Assembly: GCA_013397935.1 (NCBI GenBank) | Contig: VZRN01006763.1 | Location: 458,063 to 522,062, forward strand | Reading direction: 5' to 3' | From: Dasyornis broadbenti | Lineage: Eukaryota; Chordata; Aves; Passeriformes; Dasyornithidae | DNA: 64,000 bases | Part shown: positions 12,801-26,500 of the stretch, one piece after another | How the letters are laid out: every line of letters begins with the position of its first letter | Numbering within the stretch: the first letter of the stretch is position 1 | Program-made: the position numbers and the translations under genes | The notes under the pieces: model-generated | Told to the model about the DNA's origin: nothing | Database searches by the model: none | Seen by the model: the letters and a program-made list of their open reading frames with translations, nothing else

Positions 12801-15800
12801 TCTGACTGGGCAAAACAAAGCAAAATCATCTTTTCTTCTGCTTATTATGTTCTCAAGGGCCCAGAGATGACTAAAGAAGAATTTCCAATACTACAACATC
12901 CTTAGCAAGAGGAAGTATGTTGAAGGCATGATGACCAGGGTAAGAAAGTGGAACAGCTGAGCAGGCACCTAGATTTGCATGGATAAAACTCCTACTATAA
13001 ATCACAAACTGAGATATGTGGTTTTCTATGACACACAGTGCATGTTTGAGAAGATTCTGCTGGAACAGGCTGGAACACTGCAGCAGCAAAAGTTGTAAAA
13101 CTGTCTTTTAGGAGCTGGACTTGTAACAGAGGAGTGATGAGGAGGAGGGAAGAAGAAAAGAACCTCCTAACTGTGAACAAGAAGCTCAAAAAAGCATGGA
13201 GGTCAGACTACCACTGATGGCAAGAGAGAACAGACTTGCGCTTCTGACGGACACCCTTGTAAACATGGCTCTTCCTTGTTCATGACTCCCACAGCAGTCT
13301 GAAAGTAACCTCTCAGATCAAGCTAGTTTTCCTCAGAACTTAATAAATTATCTAAATATTGCCTAAAGTACGGAGAATCCATATTTCTGACTGTTCATTG
13401 CTGACTATTACAGGAGAGATGCAACAGTTTAGACCATTCACTTATTACATTAAAAAGGTCTGTAAAACTGCTATGAGAACTACAATCAAATCTAATTATA
13501 AATTGAGGCAACCTTGTTCTCTGAAAGTAGATGCACTTTCTGTAACAAATTGTTGGGTCAATGTTCTGATTAATGTTGCATTAGTTCTTCTCCATGGCAA
13601 CCTTTTCAGGGTCATTTTTATAAAAATGTTCTCAAAATGTATTCCTTTGATTAAAAAACACAATTTCATCTTATTTTAATAAGAAATCCAGTTTTAGACC
13701 TTTCCCCTTACCAACTGCAGTTTCTATTTTGTGAAGTACCTTGCCTTTCTACAAACTCGCGTCCTACCAATTTTGCCTGAGGTAATCAAGAAAAATAAAA
13801 AGAAGAGCATTTTATAATGACTGCACCACCTATTGTAACTTGCCTTTTGAAAATTTACTTGTTACATCATTAAGCGACACAATGGTGCAGACCAGCAACC
13901 ACAGTGAGGTAGAATGGTGTTGGCCATGTTTCTCCACAACCCACTCGCTGACACAGCAGTTATCTGCTTATCTCACTGCAAACCGTATTTCTGCTTTAGA
14001 GTAATCCACTCCCTATTTGATCTTTGGTCTCTTTCAATATTTACGGGAAGCTTTCTGTTGCCTATACTGTTGCCTTCGGTGGTCATCTCAGAGAGGTGGC
14101 AGCGCCAATATTAGCCCTCTTCCTCGCTTGGTAAATGATACTCACTGAGACAGGATACCCCATGTCTCCACTCAAGTGGAAATACCTGCAGCAGCAGTTT
14201 CTGTAGAAGCCTGGAAGGAATGGTGGCTAATGTCCATGTCTCAAACAGCAACAGCTGGACAGACAGCTGTGCAGCCAAACAAGGGCTGCTGGTAGCAACA
14301 GCCAAGCATTGTTTGCAGTAACACACTGTGAGAAAGAACATGACGTGGCTGGAGAAGGGGCCATACAGATGTGGGGCAGCACTTTCCTGGGACAAACATC
14401 CTTGTTCTGGCTCCTGGAGAAAAGCACAACACAGTACAGCACAAGTGCAAGAGTGAGGTGAAGAAGCGGGAATGGAGTGTAGAGGGGAATAAAGACCACC
14501 AAAGACCTCCAATCCATTCCCATACTGATGCAACCACATTGCAGATTTCAAATGCTGTTTCAAGTTCTTCAGATCTCTAATTTTTACATATTAACCAGCA
14601 CTGGAAGTCTAATGCAGTTCCCTCAGCCAGGGCTTGGATATTTTCAATTGAAGTAAGAATGGGAGAGCTACATAGGAGTTTAGGACTCAGGAAAGCCTGA
14701 CAGTACATACCTGAGTTTCCCACCCCAGCAGCTCCTTTGCAGTTACAAATACATTAAGAAAGCATATTATACTAAAGGGAAAAATAATTCTTTGGGCAGA
14801 GTAGGCTGGGGGAAAAAGACAACCAGTCTACTTAAACATCCACACTGCCAGTAGGGTTTCCCAGTCAAGCTCCAATACGCCTTAGGACTAAGGAAAAAAA
14901 GCTGGCTTCTGCTGACAAATCCCAAGGATGACAAAGTACAGGATTTAAAATCCTACCTAGGTATCTGCAGAAACAAAAGAGAAGGAGAGAAGTAGCTGAC
15001 TGGAGTGCTGACAGATACAGCTGGCAGCAGATCAATCTGAAGACAAGGACAGGCACATCACAATTCTCTCCAAAGTCAGCATACTCAGGGTCTTTGGACT
15101 GGATTAAGTAGAAATGAAGAATACAAAATTAAGAGAATATGGAGAAAAAAACAAAGAAGGAGAAATCTCAGAACAAATTCTATAGTTGGAATGAAGTAGT
15201 CAATCCTGCAATAAAATGGTAAACTCAATACATGGTAAACTGAAGCAGAAATATGCTACCTAAAATGTAATAAACTCGCTAGAAAAATCTGCCATGTCTC
15301 ACTGCTGATTCTTTTGTGTCTTAGGGGTTACACTGGGTAAACAAAGTGATTTTGTCCAGTCACAAGCCCATCATTTATCTGGAAAACTCTCTTTTTAAAG
15401 AAAATGTTTCTCTCAGCTACGCTTCCTTTAAGGAAAGATGTTCTCCACGAGCTTCACATCTTATACAGGCCAGTGACTGTGCCTATAGAGTAGGTTTCCT
15501 TCAGGGCAGCTTCATGAAGCAAGTAATTGCTGGCTTGGGGTCTGTCAAGTATCTTTGCTTGAATTTAGCTGCCAGAAAGCCTAGAAAGAAATTCTCTAAA
15601 TACTCCTCTGACAGTTGAAGAGAGAGGTCTGCAAGATAGTGATAATGCAATTTCAGACGGCTTCCAGATGTTCAGTGATAGTCAGACAAGCTCATTTCCT
15701 TAGGCTGAGAGTCTCTTATCTGGAAAGAGACACAGAAACCTGGCAAGGCCAAAATGGAAAGAAAGAACACCTGCCCAACAGTAGAGTGAACCATACACAG

Positions 15801-17032
15801 CTGGAGTAAAATGGTAGATTATGGATGAGATGAGCCAACTTGAAGAAGGAATTTCTGAAGTCAACAGAAGCCTATAGATGAGTCTGCATATAGATTCACT
15901 GGCAGCAGCTTATCATTTACCAGAAAATGTACTCCATTACATCATAGATGAGCTCAATGCAGTCCTGACTATCTTGACCTTTTCTTTGTTTTTCTCTGAA
16001 TATGCTCCAACTTCTTATTTCCAGTTCTGTTTTTCAGACTGAATGGCCTATTATTGTCTGCAGTGTTCCAGTTTCAGTCCTGCCAAGGCCCTGTATAATG
16101 ACATTATTATTCATAGGTGGCAGTGTCATTGCTATTACCTTTCCAGCCATACAAAGATGCCTCTGTGCAACCACCTTGGGTTACTCAAAGTAAAGAAATT
16201 TTTATCCCTCGAATTTTTAGATTCCTTCAAGCTCTTACCTTTTTATGTGCTGTAAGAGTACTCATATTAACAGAACCTTACTTTTTAGCATTTCTGTATG
16301 AGTTATATATAAGAAGCTTACAGAGAACAGGTGCTATCTGAAATAGATGAGTGACTTGGTGAGAGACAGAGAGAGAGGACTAGTGTTTAATTATTGCAAA
16401 TACTTAATTGTCTCCTAACCCTTCCCACCCTCAGTTTCCATAAACATCCTGAAGTCTACAACCCACTAGGTGCAAAACATTGCTGCAGGGCAAGGTGACT
16501 ATAAGACACTGAACAGAACAGCAGCTGGGCATCACAGCAGAATGAATACATCTGGCACAGAGTCAGGGTCTAAGCCAAAGGAGCCTCTCCTGTAGGTTCA
16601 ATACCAGTTCCCATTGACCAGGACCTGCGAAGATGCTCTGCATATATACAGAAAAACCCACTGTGCATGGCTGGTCTTGTCATTCTACACAACAAATCAT
16701 GACATGTGAGAGTTCTTGCACAAAATCAGCGTCCTGCACATCCACACCCAGTAAAGCTGATCCCCATGATGTTCATCGTCATTGTGAAATGCAGATCCCA
16801 GGACTGTGCCTCAGGTCTAACCTAAAATGACAGTTTTGATGAGTCAGAGAGGAGGAGAAGTCCAGACTTTTAATCCCATCTCCTTCATACTTATCCACTG
16901 TCATTTCCAGAATGTCATTTACATCCTCAGTTATGCTCTTTGTTTTGGTGGAGCCAGAAAGCATCACATTCTCAGAACTCCCCTCCACGAGATAAGGGAT
17001 GCGTAGTTTAATTAGCTTAATGCTTAAATTTA

Positions 17033-17538
17033 CTTGAGGCTGCACCTCAAATCCTGTGTTCAGTTTTGGGTCCCTCATTTCAAGAAAGACACTGAGGTGC
17101 TGGGGTGAGTCCAGACAGACAAGGGCAATGAAAGTGGTGAAGGGTCTGGAGAGTAAGTCATATGAGGAGTGGCTGAAGGAGCTGGGGGTGTTTAGCCTGG
17201 AGAAAAGGAAGCACATGAGGGAACTTATCACTCTCTACAACTGCCTGAAAGGAGGTTGTTGCCAGGTGGGATCAGCATCTTCTCCCACGCAACCAGACAA
17301 GACCAGAGGACACAGACTTAGGCTGTGCCTGGGGAGGTGCAGGTTGGACATGAGGAAGAATTTTTTCACTGAACAAGCTACCCAGGGAAGTGGTGGAGTC
17401 ACCATTCCTGGAAGTGTTCAAAACATGACTGCACAAGGAACTTAGTGAAATGGTTTAGTTGACTTAGTGATGTTCAGTGACAGGTTGGACTTGATAATCT
17501 TGGAGGTTTTATTCCAACCTTAATGATCCTGTGATTCT
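17033..17538 (+). mobile_element. CR1 LINE, 3' end, sense on plus strand
   Basis: This is about 500 bp of the 3' part of a CR1 non-LTR retrotransposon, the main bird LINE. Recognisable landmarks in order are a TCCAGACAGACAAGGGCAATG segment, GAAGGGTCTGGAGAGTAAGTC, GAGGAGTGGCTGAAGGAGCTG, CAACTGCCTGAAAGGAGGTTG, CAGGGAAGTGGTGGAGTCACC and the terminal GGTTGGACTTGATAATCTTGG block. It ends in the CR1-type tail GTGATTCT. It is 5'-truncated, as most copies are, and lies antisense to NOX4. A 150-codon open frame on the opposite strand is a by-product of this copy. Confidence 0.9.
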
Positions 17539-20500
17539 AACAGGATTCATACTCCGATACATGCAGACAAAAGGCTGTTATAAAGTATGATCCTAACAAT
17601 TTCCCCACCCCATGTCAGTGTTTCCTGTTCAACAATTTCTCTTTTGATGAACTATCTGACATTTCTGCCTATTCCAACTCAACTGCCTTTTCTTCCATTC
17701 ACCTCCTAAAATTTGCCAGGTGATTCATAAATTTCATTCCATCTGCTCTGACATACATTATCCTCCCTGGTCCAATATCGTCCAAGGATTTAATTAACTT
17801 GGGGTTTACATCTCCCTCCTTATCATTCATTATTTGAAATATTGAAAGAACACATCCCAAGATGAACTGCTCCCTATTTGATACCTCACTCATTTTAAAA
17901 TTCTCTGCTTAAGAACAATTTGCTGCTTGCCACCTGTCAACATTGACTTTATTTTCTTCTTTATTTAATACGCCATGCTAGATTCTTATTTAGACAATAC
18001 TTTGCTGAATTCTCTATAGAAAAAAATCTGATTCTAGTACAAAATAAATGATACATGATATCAGAATTTAGTTCTGCAGGATTAAAAAGTGTATTATCAG
18101 GCAGAAATCCACTATAAAAGTGGATTAGCTATAGTGGAACTACTTTTTGCCATTTATCCTGCTATGGTGCCTATGTCTGTAAGTAAAGACACCAGGGCAT
18201 GGGCAGTACACAGCAGATGAAATCCCAGCCCTCTAGATTCTGTGTATTTGATAAACCTCATTTTAGATCTCACTCTTTATCCATCAGCTGTGATCAGTGA
18301 TTTATATGTTCCACACATCACTTTCTTTGCTTCTGTTTAAGGATTCCCTTAACAGGTGTAATTTAAGCAAATTGTAAAGTAAAAGTTGGACAGATAGGTG
18401 AATATTTGATGAGATTCTGAAAACTGCATTAATGTTTTTCCTAATGGCTGCATTCCTCAACCATTTGCAAACCACCACTGAGCGTTTCTAACATTACTTC
18501 TGCTACAACTACTCTGAAAGTGCCTAAAGACCCCTAATCAAAAGGTACTTCCCCTTGGAGTAGGAACTTTACAAAGACCAAAAGCAAAAGGAGGAATGCA
18601 GCAGCATGGGTGCTGTGCTGGGATCAACCCAGTTTCTGTCATACCTTTGTTAGGAGAACTAGGGCAACTCAGTTTGGCACTAAGTGACAGTATCTACCTG
18701 TTAGACAGAAATAGTTGTGTTTCTCAAACAGAGATGAACACTGCAAAAATGACTTCATTAAAAGATTGTGAGGCCCATAAATATCCTGTAATGGTGGTCA
18801 TAAACCTCATCAATATATGGATCACAATCCTTAATGAGCAAATAAAAGGAAAGGAGTACAATATTACACAAAGGAGTGTTTCCAGGTATTTGTTGTTTCA
18901 TGGTTTCCACCTGTCCAACTGATGGTTTTTATCTGTAGATCTGACATGAAAGTTTAAAAAAGGGTAAGCAATAGCTTCATATCTCACTGGAGAAGCCTTG
19001 CCAAGACAAATAAATTTAAAAAAGGGTAAAGATGACTGTGGATAAAGCCACCATCCTTGTTATTTCCATGTTAATCCTATTTCATCAGTTTGGTTAACCT
19101 CAGATGACATTGTTCAAATACTTGAGTGCACAGGGGAGGTTTTAACACCAGTGGCCCAATGACAATAAAACTATACATGATTTAGAATTACTTTCAGTAT
19201 ATATTTTTTCTGTGAATAAGTTTTTGATAGTGCAATGTCCCTTGAAATTCCATTCTCCAAGAAACCTTCAGTACAAAGATAAACAGACCCCAGACTTAGC
19301 AAAACTGAGACGCTTCTTTTTTTTTAATAGATGCTAAATATTTCAGTCATGAGTCTTCTCACTGGACATTATAAAAAGGATCGAACCAGGAAACAAGGTA
19401 AATTTAATTGGCTCATAATTGCCAAAACATTTCTACATGGTGCAGATGTTATTCATTGGTGCCAGAACCTGAGTGCGGGGCCAAACAACTAAAAACAAAG
19501 TTAATCCAGTGAGTGGGGTGCCTCTGACCACAAACAGCTGGCATAGGCAACGCAGACATAAATGGATTTCTTGAGTTTCAGTGGTGCTCTTAAGAGCAGC
19601 CAACCTGCTCTATTTTGGCATCAAATTACTTGAGAGAGACAGATCAAATCAGCTCCTGTTTGTACATATTCTTTCAAGTGAATTCCTTAATTGTAGTGCA
19701 AATACACATCAATAAAAAAAAAGTTAACCATCAACCACTACACAGCCAGTTACTGCCATCTAACAACACAAAGGCAAAATGTATGTAGATACACACCACA
19801 TATGCTCTCAGACAGCAAAGCACTGCTACAGACGAAACAGTGAAAGCTAGAAAAGTTCCCCATCTCAGCTTGTGATGACTCTGAAGAGAGGGCAGGAGGG
19901 GCTAAGCTCCAGGGACAACCCTTCTGCTGCACTTAGAGCTTGGAATTAAGATGTTCAAGTGCTAATGGAACCACGTGTGAAAGAACTGGAGATGCTGAAC
20001 GCAGCCTGTTTTCTCTTCAGGACACAGCAATTCACAAATAAATTAACGAGACATTCCTTCAACCCTCCTCCCTAACACAGAACAGAAGGAGCTCAGGTTG
20101 TCCATCAATACCAACATCGCTTGCCTGCCACAGAAAGGCAGTGCCCAGAGGCTCTCCTTACAGCCTGTGTCACTGAACAAGCTCATCAGATTTTGCTCTG
20201 CTGATCCCGCAAGGTAAACCTGCTCTTTTGAATTAAGGAATCTTTCTCCATGCAATGTATGGACCGTGCACAAAACAGAAAGTTACATCTGACATTTCCT
20301 TCCTTCCTTCCTAGCCATTCAGAAAACAAACTTATTTCAGAGTTTTTTATTTTTACTTCAGTTCAGCAGCCCGTTTGACATATGTGAGTTGAAGCAAAAT
20401 TTCGTTTTCTCCTTGAAACAAAACAGGGCTGACAGAGAGGCTGGCATGCAACAACTGTCCTTCACAGAAAATTTGCTCTTTCTGGATGGAAAGCAGTACA

Positions 20501-23431
20501 GCATTTCACTCTGGCATAACTGAAATACGTAACCAATGACTTTTACATTCGTTACAGACCAGCTGTGATCCTTCAGGACAGCAGACCCTGCCCCTCCCAC
20601 CCAGAAACACTGGCACAGACACTGGACTGCTCATTGCATCACCCTAATAAATAGATTTTGGCAGTATCTAGTCTTTCTCTCAACTTATATTAAAAAATTA
20701 TGGAAAGCCTGAGTTCGGCCCACAACTCCAGATTTTACCTTATACCAGATTGAATGAAGTGTCAGTTTCCTAGATCTGAGCAGAGTGAGTGGGATCTCTT
20801 CAATGCACTTCAAACTGTTACTCATGGAGTGACGAGCTGAAATCCTAGAGACGGTTCCCTTGAAAACTGCAGTGGCCAGAGATACTCTTGGTGTATTATT
20901 AAGATCACAGAGTTTCATCTTCACAGTGTCCAAATGGCCAGAACATCAGGTTTGTGATCCCTTCACAAGATAACATTTCATCTACATGATTTGCTTATCC
21001 AAGTTGAAGCACAAGAAAATGGATGGCTCAGTTCTGTCACCGTTGCTTTGGTTTTGCTCTGGTAAAAGTGTACCATGGGACGTAGAAATGGCCAACAACC
21101 ACTTCCATTGCTGTATTTTCCCAAACAACATAAGAAGTAAGGCACAAAGAAATAAAGTACAAATAGCTTTCAAAAGTCTTTCGAGAAGGGATGTAAATAC
21201 CTTTATTTTGGAGAAATCACTGGAAATGCATGCCTGCATTTCAAATATTGTTTAGGAAACTTCAGCTATCCATGCAAATAAAATAATAATTTAATCTATT
21301 GTAAGGCTTTCAGAATTGGTTCAATATAATACTCAATCTATTAAGGTGATTTGTCTAAAAGAGGAAGTAATTAAACCTTAAGAATATTAGAAATCAGTAA
21401 TGTACCTAGAAAACATATTTTAATCTTGAAGACATAGTATACAGTGAATGGAAATACAAAGCTATTAATATCCTTAGGTAACATCACGATGCACTGTGCA
21501 GAGGAAAACAAGACCTTGGAAACTCTCAGGCATTTTGTTTTCATAGGACACTTTTGAGTATTTTTTTGAAACCAGAGAGGATACAGAGAACACTTGCACT
21601 GGTAACTTTGGAGCTTGTAGTATACGTTATCATTTTCATACTGGTCAAGTTGAGTTGGGGTAAGAGCACTGACCCTGATGCTGTGTGGGTTTTTGGAGTA
21701 GGCAGAAATTCTGCCTTATACAAGCTCCCAGAATAATGAGAAAGTTTTAAATGTTTGGTTTTAAATGAGAGTTTGATTCTACATGACTTTCAACCACACA
21801 CAAATTTAGTTTAAACCTTGTTTTATAAAGATACCTTGACAGCAATGGATAATTAAGTCATAAAGCAAGGTGTTATAAGAAAGTTATTAGGCTCTAAAGC
21901 AAATGATTTTCGTATCTTTTCTTTTTGTTCAGTGCTCATAAGACACCTCTCATTGCTTTAAGGGAAAAAAAACTGTCACCACATTCATGATACCAAAGAA
22001 AACCATTGCTAATCATCTCATTTGACACACATGATGCCTCACTTTAGGTGCAGATGCTTAGACTAACAATTTTGTGATAAACCTGTAACCTACAAGATTC
22101 TTCTATTAAAAAAAAAAACAACTCTGAATATCACCAAATTTATCTTCACCATCCAACAAATCAGTACATATCTTCTACTCAAACAGCTTTTGTGTTTGGA
22201 CTTACCCACTTTATTCTCCAATTCTGTTTGTGAACAGCCTCAGCCAGCTGATTAGGCAACAATCAGAAAGGATTTGGCAGCTAATATCACAGGCTGTTGC
22301 AGTCCTGCAGCTGCTAACAATGTTTTCCAGCTGCTAGCTGTCTGGCCATTCCAAAACACTTGTGATTCTTGCAAACCACTTGACAAGGTCGTAGAAGAAG
22401 TTTCCTCGGGGCTAGGCTTGGCCCTTTGGGCACTGTCAACCAGCAGCCAACTCCTGTCCCCATGACTGAGGATAATTAACATCTACAATAACATACTATA
22501 GGATGAGACAGCTTTTCCACCACTGCCAACTTTTACAACTTCATAGTTCTGAGCTAAGCCCTAGCCCAGATGCTGCGACAGCTTCCTCCATGAAATGGGC
22601 CTGACCTAAGTGTTTATTTGGGGATTCTCAATTCAGGGCGGTCATGTTGGCATCCCACAGTCCAGGTCTCCTATAGATTTCTCTGAAGAGACAGGGAACG
22701 GCTGTTAAATCAACATGGGCCTGTTGCTTCCCCTAAATAAGAGTTTAAAGACCAACGTGTTTTGTGAAAAAGAAATGTGAAGTGCCTCCCTTCCATGTAT
22801 ACTGAAGAGCCTGGCACTCAGAACTGAACCACTCCACCAGTGCCATGTACCAAAAGGTTGCTGAAACTGAAATCCAGGCTCATGCTCTTCAAAGAGCAAA
22901 CCATCCTTGCCCATTTTATGCAAAACTAGAACATCATAACACTGTTCCTTTGTCTTGAATGTTTGTGCTTCCCTCTCCTCTGCAGTATTAAAGCATGAAG
23001 AGAGACTTGTGGTACAGATGAGATGCTTATCTGACAGTTTACCTGGATCTTCAAACCTCTCTGGCGAAGGGCCAGAACAGAAATGAGTGTTGATAAATTT
23101 TTACCATTGTTAAAGACCAGGAAGTACATTTATGGCTTATGTCTTATATGAAACATAAAGGATGATATGGCAGGCAGCTTTTTTTCCCCCTCCAAATGTT
23201 TAGGGGCATAACATTGTCCATTTTGCCCTTACTTATAGCTGGAATCTTTCTTTTCTCCCTTTTTCACCAAGACTTACTAACAAAACACCAATGCTGCCTC
23301 CTTTTAACAGTTTCTGTGAAAGAAAACAGACTCTGAGGTCTCTCACGGAAAGAATGGGGCCAAAAATAAAATTGCTAATGTGCAGGTAGGCACATAGGAG
23401 TGAATGAAAGGCATCCTTTTATCCACAGAGT

Positions 23432-23566
23432 CACATGGAACCACAGAACCACAGAACCACAGAATGGCTGTTGGAAGGGACCTCTGGAGATCATCTAGTC
23501 TCATCTAGACCCCCCTGCTCAAGCAGATTCACCTGGAGTAGGTTGCACAGGACTGCATCCAGGAGG
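23432..23566 (-). mobile_element. CR1 LINE, short 3' end, sense on minus strand
   Basis: This is the antisense image of a CR1 3' end. The plus strand begins with three CCACAGAA octamers, followed by TTGGAAGGGACCTCTGGAGA, a TCATCTAGTC block and CCCCTGCTCAAGCAG. It stops near TGCATCCAGGAGG. The element is truncated to about 135 bp and its sense strand is that of NOX4. The octamer run at 23441-23464 is the LINE's own 3' tail repeat, present as three identical copies. Confidence 0.9.
23441..23464 (-). repeat. CR1 tail octamer, three copies
   Basis: There are three perfect tandem copies of CCACAGAA on the plus strand (TTCTGTGG in the LINE sense). CR1 and related elements end in short octamer repeats that prime target-site reverse transcription. 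The usual unit is ATTCTGTG or ATTCTATG, so this copy has a variant unit. Confidence 0.85.
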
Positions 23567-26500
23567 AAATTACTACTGTCAACAACCAAAACTCCTTACC
23601 AGTTGTTTCTCTTTTTTTCCAGAGCCTGGTGCTTGGATTTCTGTAACTATGGTAATTGTGAAACTACTCTTTTAAAACTAATATAAGCCATTATTTTTAA
23701 AACAATGATAAAATTGGATATAAGGGCAGAAGGGATCATTTTAATTCTCTCTTACATAATGAATCAAAGAACTTCACTAATAATTTCAGCATTGAACTAC
23801 TACAACTTCTGTTTGAGTTGTTTTAAAAAGACATCCCTCAAGACATCTGGTGGCACATAATTCCCCACAGTCTCATGATGTTGCTCAGTAGTAGACAGGT
23901 ATGTACCCATTAAATCAGCAAACTTTATCAGGAACCATGCTCATACTCCCAGATAGCTAAATGAAAACCAGCTCTATTGATGTGTTTTAACCCATTCACT
24001 TTGCACAAAGTAATGATTTCATCTCCCAAATGTTAGGAAATGCTTAGTCATCTTTTATTGTCAGTCAGCCATCTCCCATTCTCACCTGGGATAATCGCAA
24101 TGTTTTGGATAAAACAGGTCATGCCGGCTAATGAGCCACAACTGTGCTATGATAAACAGAGAATTTCAAGCAGCATTCTAGAATGCTTGGTACTTAATAC
24201 GTATGCACACAGAGCTTCAATTTTGCATGTGTGTTGTGCACAAATATCTTACCTTTTTTTTTCCCCCCCCCTCACATCTTCTACCTAGAAAGATGTGTAC
24301 TTGTGCCTTAAATTTTAGGTCTGAGCCCTGTTGAAGTTAGCAGCAAATTTCCCCTTGACTTTAAGGGTTCACTCTGTGCTGTTGTTACATGAACTTGAGG
24401 CTTTTGGAAACAGAACAAAAGTGTCTTTATTTTGCAAGTTACTGGAGTACTGTACTGGTACTCTAAACAAATATAGCCTATGTCTCAAGGAATTTATAAC
24501 CCATATCTTAGTTTAATGTATAGTCCTAAATATTTCAAGATACTGACTTGGTCCTGTTTGGTATTATCTGGATGTGTCCACACAAGTTCTTTGTAGAATC
24601 TGAGCTCAAAGATGTAATGCACAATATGAATTACTGTCCTCTTTCTTCCTGTTTTCATTATGGTTTCAACAAAATTTGGATCCAATACTTGCATTTTCAC
24701 TCCCATAACATGATTGCTCTTTTTAATGAACAGCTACCAGCTACCCCATTGCTACTGTTGTTCTTTCCATTTGGTAAAAACCCCTGATGACAGGAAGATG
24801 CACTTCACTTAGAATGGAGCTTTTATTGTCATGGATCAAACCAACCTTGCATGGGTTTGTAAACGCTACAGAACAATGTGTTACCACTGCAAGAAGTCAC
24901 ATTAAAAAAAAAGAAAAGAAAAAAGAATAAAAAATAAGAGACAAAATCCCAAGCCCCTATAAATATTCTCTATAAACAGCTTGGATTTCTTTTAAAGGTC
25001 ATTACAGATTCCTTAAGCAGGTCTCTTTTTCAATAAAGTCATCAAAATTCTCTGAAACTCAGGTTTCTGAGGACTCAAGACTGATGAGATAGTTTGCTTC
25101 TAGCCTGCATTTTGAAAAAATACCTCGGAGCATTTCAAAACCAGTAATTTTCATGCTTCATGTACAATGCTACACAAAGCATTTAAAGTGCTTGTGTGGG
25201 CACTTCTGAAAGGCTCCTTCACTTGGCACTTTCCCATCCAATTTCAGCAATATGGGCAGGCCACGTGTTTTTGCAGTGGAAACCAGGATAGATGTTATTT
25301 TAGATGAGAGAGCCAACTGCACACAACTGAAAGGACTGTGGAAGACCTGATTTCTATTTCTGGTCTCATCCCAAGGAGAATTGTTCCTGGGTGATGCTGG
25401 TAACTCACATCAGACTCCCATGCCTCAGAGTTTTAACTCTGTAACAAGAGGATATCTTTTGTAAAGCACTTCAGAGGAAGCCTTTTATAGAAAAACACTC
25501 CTTAAAAGTTGTCCTTCTCTTTTTAAAATTAAAAATGTCTTTGCCTCTGCAATGAAGATTCAGTGATGAACATATAGGTCACGATTTCTCCCCTTGCTGA
25601 ACATCAGGGAAGATGTTGCCTTTGTTTCTAACGCAAACAGAATTGGGTTTCTAGGCCACGATCCTGCTAGCTGCTCTTGTGCCTGCTTCAATCTTTGATT
25701 CAAGGGAACCTCAGTGGATGCACTGACTGAGCATCTTCACTTCCAGAAGCCACAACTCACTGCCTTCTTCAGTTAGACACAAATTATTTTCCTCTAGAAA
25801 GAAAAATGTTCTCAAGACAGCTGCAAATAAGACACAAATTTTATTCCTGGGGTATTATTTATGAAATTTCTTGGCTCAGATCTCAAGCTGCAGGAAATTG
25901 CCACAGATCCATTACAGATCCATTATCATTAAAATGAGTAGCAATTGGGAACCAGAAGACACAATGGTTTAGGGCACTAACTTTCTGCCGCCTATTTGTC
26001 TAGACTCCTCCATGATGAGAATTGAATAACATGATTTAGCTTTGTTGAGCTTCAGCAGCTTTTCAAAGATGACCTTCACAAATATGTATTTGAAGACCCA
26101 TATATCTGTACGTCTATATATCTCAAGATCCTGTATTTTCTGGGATCTTTTGTGATGTGAAAATTACCAGCATTTGTGTGCATACACAAGAAGACTACCT
26201 TAATTTACTGTGAATATATGACAAAGAATGGTTTGTAACTTTGTAACTGATGGAAACTAAATGCATTTGGAATATTCTTTCATTATACCTGCTAGGTTCG
26301 AAGCTCATTTTTTTCTCCAAGGTTCAAGACTCTGTCATTCCATTTAAATAATAAGACTTATTTTTTATAAAGTCAAATTTATTAGTTTAGATTGTCTCCC
26401 TGTTTGACTAGAAAGAAGTGCTGTTATTTATCTATGTGCACATTATGGAAACAGTAACCAAAATTCTTCCTTTGTTTTTCTTCATTCCTGTCCCTTTTTT

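Noticed and set aside
14111..14563. 150-codon minus-strand frame with overlapping 98-codon frames
   Set aside because: Several frames are open over the same stretch, which points to base composition. The translation has no domain, and the region lies inside an intron whose flanking exons join perfectly.
16779..17231. 150-codon minus-strand open frame
   Set aside because: Much of it is the antisense strand of the CR1 copy at 17033-17538, so it is not treated as a gene.
17600..17960. Text resembling the antisense of a very old CR1/L3-like LINE
   Set aside because: The similarity is only impressionistic. I could not line up an ordered set of landmarks, so it is not annotated.
18106..18126. Perfect 8-bp hairpin (AATCCACT / AGTGGATT, 5-nt loop)
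   Set aside because: Arms this short occur many times by chance in 64 kb, and no other signal accompanies it.
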